NCBI GenBank assembly: GCA_030044295.1
Contig: JASHWB010000192.1
Span: forward strand, 1-7,986
Direction of reading: 5' to 3'
DNA length: 7,986 nucleotides
Origin: Candidatus Acidiferrales bacterium
Lineage (GTDB): Bacteria > Acidobacteriota > Terriglobia > Acidiferrales > UBA7541
Shown here in pieces: positions 6,280-7,986 of the stretch. The position numbers and the translations under genes are program-made. Each line of letters starts with the position of its first letter. Position 1 is the first letter of the stretch. A model generated the notes under the pieces. It made no database searches. It had not been told where the DNA came from and worked only from the letters and a program-made list of their open reading frames with translations.

Positions 6280-6310
6280 GTCATTCCGAGCGAAGCGAGG
6301 AACCTGCCCT
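6280..6310. repeat. Short dispersed repeat, GTCATTCCGAGCGAAGCGAGG type
   Basis: The plus strand reads TCATTCCGAGCGAAGCGAGG at 6281-6300, then AACCTGCCC. It contains an imperfect palindrome (TTCC at 6284-6287, GGAA at 6299-6302, with GC/GC pairs inside). The same short sequence recurs in intergenic DNA of many acidobacteria and some other phyla, and its chance translation gives the familiar HSERSEE peptide. It sits within the dnaK-dnaJ gap. Confidence 0.65.
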
Positions 6311-6367
6311 TATTCCCAACTCAACGCGCAGATCCTCGCGCCGCACGAAATTCCAAAGAGCCGCTAC

Positions 6368-7986
6368 TTAGTTCGGCTTCTTCGACTCGTCCACATCTAC
6401 GAACTCGGCGTCCACCACGTCGCTTTGTCCGCCTTGCTGACCTTGCGAAGCTCCGCCCTGCGGATTTCCCGTGCCGCTATCCTGCGATGGGCTGCCTTGT
6501 CCGGCGGCTGCTCCTTGTGCCCGGTAGAGCGCTTCACCCAACTGATGCATGGACTTCGTAAGCTGGTCCGCCGCCGAGTTGATTCGCTCAGCGCCGCCTT
6601 CGGAGAGCGCTCGTCGCGCATCCTCGAGCATCGCCTCGGTCGATTTCACGTCAGCTTCGGGCAGCTTTTCGCGGTTCTCTTTGATCAGCTTTTCAGCCTG
6701 ATACACTAGGTTATCGAGCTTATTGCGCGCTTCCACTTCCGAAAGCCGCGCCTTGTCCTCGTCGGAGTGCGATTCGGCTTCCTTGCGCATGCGCTCGGCT
6801 TCATCTTTGCTGAGGCCGGTGGATGCGGTGATGGTGATCTTCTGTTCCTTGTTGGTAGCCTTGTCCTTTGCCGACACGTTCAAGATGCCGTTCGCGTCGA
6901 TATCGAACGTCACCTCGATCTGCGGCAATCCGCGAGGCGCCGGTGGAATTCCGATCAAATGGAATTTCCCGAGCGAGCGGTTGCCGCTGGCCACCGGACG
7001 TTCACCTTGTAGCACATGGATTTCGACCGACGTCTGACTGTCCGCGGCCGTCGAGAATGTTTCCGACTTGCGCGTCGGAATCGTTGTGTTGCGTGGGATC
7101 AGGACCGTCATCACGCCACCGAGCGTCTCAACGCCCAGCGAAAGCGGCGTCACGTCCAGCAGCAGGATGTCCTTCACTTCGCCGCCGAGCACACCACCTT
7201 GAATGGCCGCGCCGACCGCTACCACTTCATCCGGGTTGACGCCCTTGTGAGGTTCCTTCCCATTGAAGAGGCCCTTCACGATATCAACTACGCGCGGAAT
7301 GCGCGTCGATCCTCCGACGAGCACCACTTCGTCGATTTTGTCGGCCGTCAGTTGCGCATCGCTCAGCGCCCGCTTCACCGGCTCGACCGTTCGCTGGAGC
7401 AAATCTTCCATCAACTGTTCGAGCTTCGAGCGCGTCAACTTCATCTGCAAGTGCTTCGGCCCCGATTCGTTCGCGGTGATGAACGGCAGATTGATCTCCG
7501 TCTCCATCAGCTGCGAAAGCTCGACCTTGGCCTTCTCAGCCGCCTCCTTCAACCGCTGGATGGCCATCTTGTCCTTGCTCAGGTCGATGCCTTGTTCTTT
7601 CTTGAATTCGGCAACCAGCCAGTCGACTACGCGCTGATCGACGTCGTCGCCGCCGAGGTGCGTATCCCCGTTCGTGGATTTCACTTCCACGACGCCTTCG
7701 CCCACTTCGAGGATCGAAATGTCGAACGTTCCGCCACCCAGGTCATAGACGGCGATTGTTTCTTCCTTCTTCTTGTCGAGGCCGTAGGCCAGCGCCGCCG
7801 CCGTCGGCTCGTTGATGATGCGCAGCACTTCAAGGCCCGCAATTTCTCCGGCCTGTTTCGTGGCTTGCCTCTGGCTGTCGTTGAAGTATGCCGGCACGGT
7901 GATGACCGCTTTGGTCACCTTTTCACCTAGAAAGTCTTCCGCAGCGCTCTTCAGCTTCTGCAGAATCATCGCCGAGATTTCCGGCG
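6368..7986 (-). CDS. dnaK: Molecular chaperone DnaK (Hsp70), 5' end outside window
   Basis: Hsp70 binds exposed hydrophobic peptides in an ATP-driven cycle with DnaJ and GrpE. About 538 codons are visible; alignment of the first residues (PEISAMILQKLK) with DnaK of other bacteria places the window edge near residue 115, so about 115 N-terminal residues, including the first ATP-binding loop, are missing. Visible hallmarks: VITVPAYFNDSQRQAT, IINEPTAAALAYGLDKK, the phosphate-2 motif VYDLGGGTFDIS (DLGGGT at 7744-7727), VVLVGGSTRIPRV, the interdomain linker DILLLDVTPLSLGVETLGG, the lid helices, and a Gly/Gln-rich disordered tail ending DVVDAEFVDVDESKKPN. The stop is TAA at 6370-6368. It heads the chaperone cluster; grpE is not between it and dnaJ. 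Confidence 0.97.
   Translation of the reverse strand, partial: PEISAMILQKLKSAAEDFLGEKVTKAVITVPAYFNDSQRQATKQAGEIAGLEVLRIINEPTAAALAYGLDKKKEETIAVYDLGGGTFDISILEVGEGVVEVKSTNGDTHLGGDDVDQRVVDWLVAEFKKEQGIDLSKDKMAIQRLKEAAEKAKVELSQLMETEINLPFITANESGPKHLQMKLTRSKLEQLMEDLLQRTVEPVKRALSDAQLTADKIDEVVLVGGSTRIPRVVDIVKGLFNGKEPHKGVNPDEVVAVGAAIQGGVLGGEVKDILLLDVTPLSLGVETLGGVMTVLIPRNTTIPTRKSETFSTAADSQTSVEIHVLQGERPVASGNRSLGKFHLIGIPPAPRGLPQIEVTFDIDANGILNVSAKDKATNKEQKITITASTGLSKDEAERMRKEAESHSDEDKARLSEVEARNKLDNLVYQAEKLIKENREKLPEADVKSTEAMLEDARRALSEGGAERINSAADQLTKSMHQLGEALYRAQGAAAGQGSPSQDSGTGNPQGGASQGQQGGQSDVVDAEFVDVDESKKPN

Noticed and set aside
7016..7930. Long plus-strand reading frame (304 codons) opposite dnaK
   Set aside because: Antisense DnaK frames are commonly open; no recognisable domain or supported ribosome site.

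Overview
The window looks like a chromosomal segment from a GC-rich bacterium, most likely an Acidobacteriota (inference). Pointers are a dnaK-dnaJ-hspR cluster, a tandem pair of small membrane proteins resembling DUF6644, a DUF2203 protein, and two short dispersed repeats of the 'CATTCCGAGCGAAGCGAGG' / 'CATCCTGA...GAGCGAAGG' type. Every gene I can support is on the minus strand, so transcription runs from high to low coordinates; the long plus-strand reading frames are antisense shadows.

Layout in transcription order. (1) 7986-4596: chaperone cluster with dnaK (5' end outside the window), dnaJ and hspR. HspR is the MerR-type repressor that usually controls such operons; grpE does not lie between dnaK and dnaJ. 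(2) 4370-3513: a monocistronic-looking DnaC/IstB-type AAA+ ATPase with an N-terminal cysteine cluster. (3) About 3441-3216: a highly structured leader ending in a clear intrinsic terminator just upstream of moaA. This is probably a molybdenum-cofactor (Moco) riboswitch. (4) 3199-1052: moaA (GTP 3',8-cyclase), a DUF2203 protein, and a peroxiredoxin-like gene whose frame is interrupted by TGA exactly where the first catalytic cysteine belongs. (5) 977-1: two paralogous four-helix membrane proteins with their own promoter; the second runs off the window.

The most notable result is the peroxiredoxin-like gene at 1654-1052. The conserved W-C-P-F-C active site reads W-TGA-P-F-C. The frame is open and homologous on both sides, and a perfect 6-bp hairpin with an AGUU loop begins 11 nt after the TGA, its loop 16 nt after it. 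That is the geometry of a bacterial SECIS element, so I call it a selenoprotein (UxxC).

moaA, the DUF2203 gene and the selenoprotein gene are closely spaced (45 and 72 nt, no convincing terminator between them) downstream of the putative Moco riboswitch. This raises the possibility that a selenium-dependent thiol oxidoreductase is co-regulated with molybdenum cofactor synthesis. That link is inference.
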